In this document: positions 6,808 through 8,113 of the stretch, one piece after another
Layout of the letters: every line of letters begins with the position of its first letter
Position numbering within the stretch: position 1 is the stretch's first letter
Source: Treponema sp.
Lineage (GTDB): Bacteria > Spirochaetota > Spirochaetia > Treponematales > Treponemataceae
Direction: 5' to 3'
DNA: 8,113 nucleotides
Assembly (NCBI GenBank): GCA_016296205.1
Contig: JAEDJS010000075.1
Span: 1-8,113, forward strand
Made by a program: the position numbers and the translations under genes
The notes under the pieces: generated by a model
What the model saw: the letters and a program-made list of their open reading frames with translations, nothing else
The model's database searches: none
What the model was told of the DNA's origin: nothing

Positions 6808-8113
6808 TCATTCTCCCGGGGCAGTCTTCTTTGATTCTGTGTAGATTTTATATTTTTTCTCTTCTTCGTCCAGATTTATTGCAGAAATATCTGGCTCTGG
6901 AATTCCTAATTTTGCTCTTATCTGCTGAAGTGTTTGCGGACCATTTGGACCTGCTCCAGGGATTTCAGTTTCTTCCGGCATATTTATAACAGCAAACATC
7001 CGGCATAATCCAGTTTTTCCTTTTACGGTAACTCCTGGCATTTCTTCTACAGTGATTTTATCTTTAATGAGTTCGTATGTATTTTCTGTAATGAGAATAT
7101 CTGTTCCAAGAGGTTTGTTTAAGCTTTCTGTTCTGCTTGCAAAGTTTACTGCATCACCAAGAACAGTGTATTCCATTTTCTGTTTTGAACCCATCTGTCC
7201 AGCAACAACAGGACCGCTGTTAATACCGCACCCGATTCTTACATTAGGCAAACCTTTTGCAGCCCGTTCCTTGTTAAAAATCAACAGACTGGCTCTCATT
7301 AAAAGGGCTGTGCGAACACAATTAAGTGCATCTTCTCTTGGATCGCCGCTTGTTAACGGTGCGCCCCAAACGGCCATTACTGCATCCCCAATAAATTTAT
7401 CAACTACGCCGCCGGTTTTAAGAACGCAGCTGACCATACGTGTCATGTAATCATTTAAAAAACTGATTACTTCTTCCGGCTGCATTTTTTCTGACATGGC
7501 AGTAAAAGATCTGATGTCACTAAAGAAGATTGTGGCATTTTTCTTTTCACCACCAAGAGTAAGTTCTCCCCGCATGGCTTTTTCTGCTACGGCTTTATTT
7601 GTAAATTTGCCGAATGCATCTTTTAATCGTTCACGTTCGGCAAGTCCTTTTCCCATGTTTATAAAACTGGTGTTTAAAATTCCAATTTCATCATGAGCCT
7701 TTGTAACTACAGGAACATTATAATCTCCGTTTTCTATATCATTTGCTGCCATAGAAAGAGCTTTAATGGGGTTTGAAATAAATTTAGAAAACAGAAATAC
7801 AAAAATTATGGAGAAGAACAAAACTCCTATTGTAATATAAATGTTTCGCCTTGTTGTTGCATTAACTGCTTTAAAAACTTTCTGGCTTCCAACAGTTGTA
7901 ATTACTATAGCGTTCCCTGTGGTGAGTTTGTGAAATGCAATAAAATCATATTCATAATTAGACAGAACTTTATTATCCCAGAGTTTGATTTTTTCTATTT
8001 CAAAAATTCCAAGGAGTGTGTTTACCAAATTTTCTTTTGTTGAATCAGGATATGTAAACTGCATATTGTTGCTTGTTGATTCCTGAACTGCTTTAATAAT
8101 TGGATTGTCTCTT
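6808..8113 (-). CDS. Membrane-bound class III (IIIb-type) adenylate cyclase with HAMP domain, 5'-truncated by window edge
   Basis: Makes cAMP from ATP in the cytoplasm in response to an extracytoplasmic signal. The reading frame is open to the right edge; 434 residues are visible (numbered from the first full codon) and the true start lies outside. The Met at 8064 is internal, because the sensor domain continues upstream of it. Residues 1-88 look like the end of a periplasmic Cache-like sensor, 90-110 are a transmembrane helix, 108-160 a HAMP linker (SNPIKAL, DEIGIL) and about 190-375 the catalytic domain. Visible active-site residues are metal-binding D199 (FFSDIRSF) and D243 (KFIGDAVMA), purine-selecting K239 and T316 (EYTVLGD), and transition-state N323 and R327 (NFASR). 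Lys plus Thr is the pattern of class IIIb adenylate cyclases such as Spirulina CyaC; a guanylate cyclase would have Glu at the Lys position. All catalytic residues are present, so it should be active. A Pro/Glu/Lys-rich tail (380-434) of unknown role follows. Its stop lies 6 nt before the next gene. Confidence 0.93.
   Translation of the reverse strand, partial: RDNPIIKAVQESTSNNMQFTYPDSTKENLVNTLLGIFEIEKIKLWDNKVLSNYEYDFIAFHKLTTGNAIVITTVGSQKVFKAVNATTRRNIYITIGVLFFSIIFVFLFSKFISNPIKALSMAANDIENGDYNVPVVTKAHDEIGILNTSFINMGKGLAERERLKDAFGKFTNKAVAEKAMRGELTLGGEKKNATIFFSDIRSFTAMSEKMQPEEVISFLNDYMTRMVSCVLKTGGVVDKFIGDAVMAVWGAPLTSGDPREDALNCVRTALLMRASLLIFNKERAAKGLPNVRIGCGINSGPVVAGQMGSKQKMEYTVLGDAVNFASRTESLNKPLGTDILITENTYELIKDKITVEEMPGVTVKGKTGLCRMFAVINMPEETEIPGAGPNGPQTLQQIRAKLGIPEPDISAINLDEEEKKYKIYTESKKTAPGE
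6813..6817 (-). promoter_or_regulatory. Ribosome binding site of the FecR-domain gene
   Basis: GGGAG lies inside the last codons of the cyclase gene, 11 nt before the ATG at 6801. The spacing is long but usable. Its position inside the upstream gene suggests coupled translation. Confidence 0.5.

Larger units (their letters stand above)
1..8113 (-). other. Probable single operon: cyclase, FecR/FnIII protein, beta-barrel, two lipoproteins
   Basis: All five genes share one strand. Gaps are 6 nt (cyclase to FecR), an overlap of 29 or 11 nt (FecR to barrel), 10 nt (barrel to lipoprotein) and 12 nt (lipoprotein to lipoprotein). No hairpin followed by a T-run was seen at any junction, and there is no room for internal intergenic promoters. 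Both ends of the operon are outside the window. Confidence 0.75.

Noticed and set aside
7052..7450. A 132-codon open frame on the plus strand opposite the cyclase
   Set aside because: It is antisense to the conserved catalytic domain, has no visible ribosome site or recognisable protein, and is explained by codon bias of the real gene.
8062..8064. Met at 8064 as the start of the cyclase
   Set aside because: The frame stays open to the window edge and the protein upstream continues the sensor domain; a start here would leave no signal or first membrane helix.
1..8113. CRISPR arrays, tRNAs, insertion sequences, defence genes
   Set aside because: No spaced direct repeats, transposase or inverted ends were seen, and coding sequence fills the window.

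Overview
The window (about 36% GC by eye) carries a single, tightly packed row of five genes, all on the minus strand, so transcription runs from right to left. The best guess for the source is a spirochete of the Treponema group. The reasons are the AT-rich coding, the relaxed lipoboxes, a pectin-lyase-like lipoprotein with a GTxxxPYxAL signature, an envelope protein ending in an aromatic residue, and a cyclase next to a FecR/fibronectin-III protein. This assignment is an inference from protein style, not from a marker gene. No RNA gene, insertion sequence, CRISPR array, terminator or convincing promoter is visible. The promoter for the row probably lies beyond the right edge.

Layout in transcription order: (1) 8113-6808, the 3' part of a membrane-bound class III adenylate cyclase (end of an extracytoplasmic sensor, membrane helix, HAMP, catalytic domain). 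(2) 6801-3937, a 954-residue membrane-anchored protein with one N-terminal helix that resembles the ExbD/TolR helix, a FecR domain, about seven fibronectin-III-like repeats and an acidic tail. (3) 3965-2652, a secreted protein with a fibronectin-III-like and a TIG-like domain, followed by a probable outer-membrane beta-barrel ending in Phe. (4) 2641-164, a large lipoprotein with beta-sandwich regions and a probable right-handed beta-helix. (5) 151-1, the first 50 codons of a second lipoprotein, cut by the left edge.

Intergenic gaps are 6, 10 and 12 nt, and genes 2 and 3 overlap by 29 nt (or 11 nt if a GTG start is used). At two junctions the Shine-Dalgarno sequence of the downstream gene overlaps the stop codon of the upstream one. 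This points to one operon with translational coupling. Together the genes could form a trans-envelope assembly: a cyclase reporting an extracytoplasmic signal as cAMP, an inner-membrane protein with a long beta-rich periplasmic arm, an outer-membrane barrel sharing a similar fibronectin-III module, and lipoproteins anchored in a membrane. That functional link is a hypothesis drawn from gene order and domain content.

The most unusual single observation is the TPFVD-containing membrane helix at the start of the FecR protein. It looks like the proton-channel helix of ExbD/TolR, but is joined to a FecR/fibronectin-III exterior.
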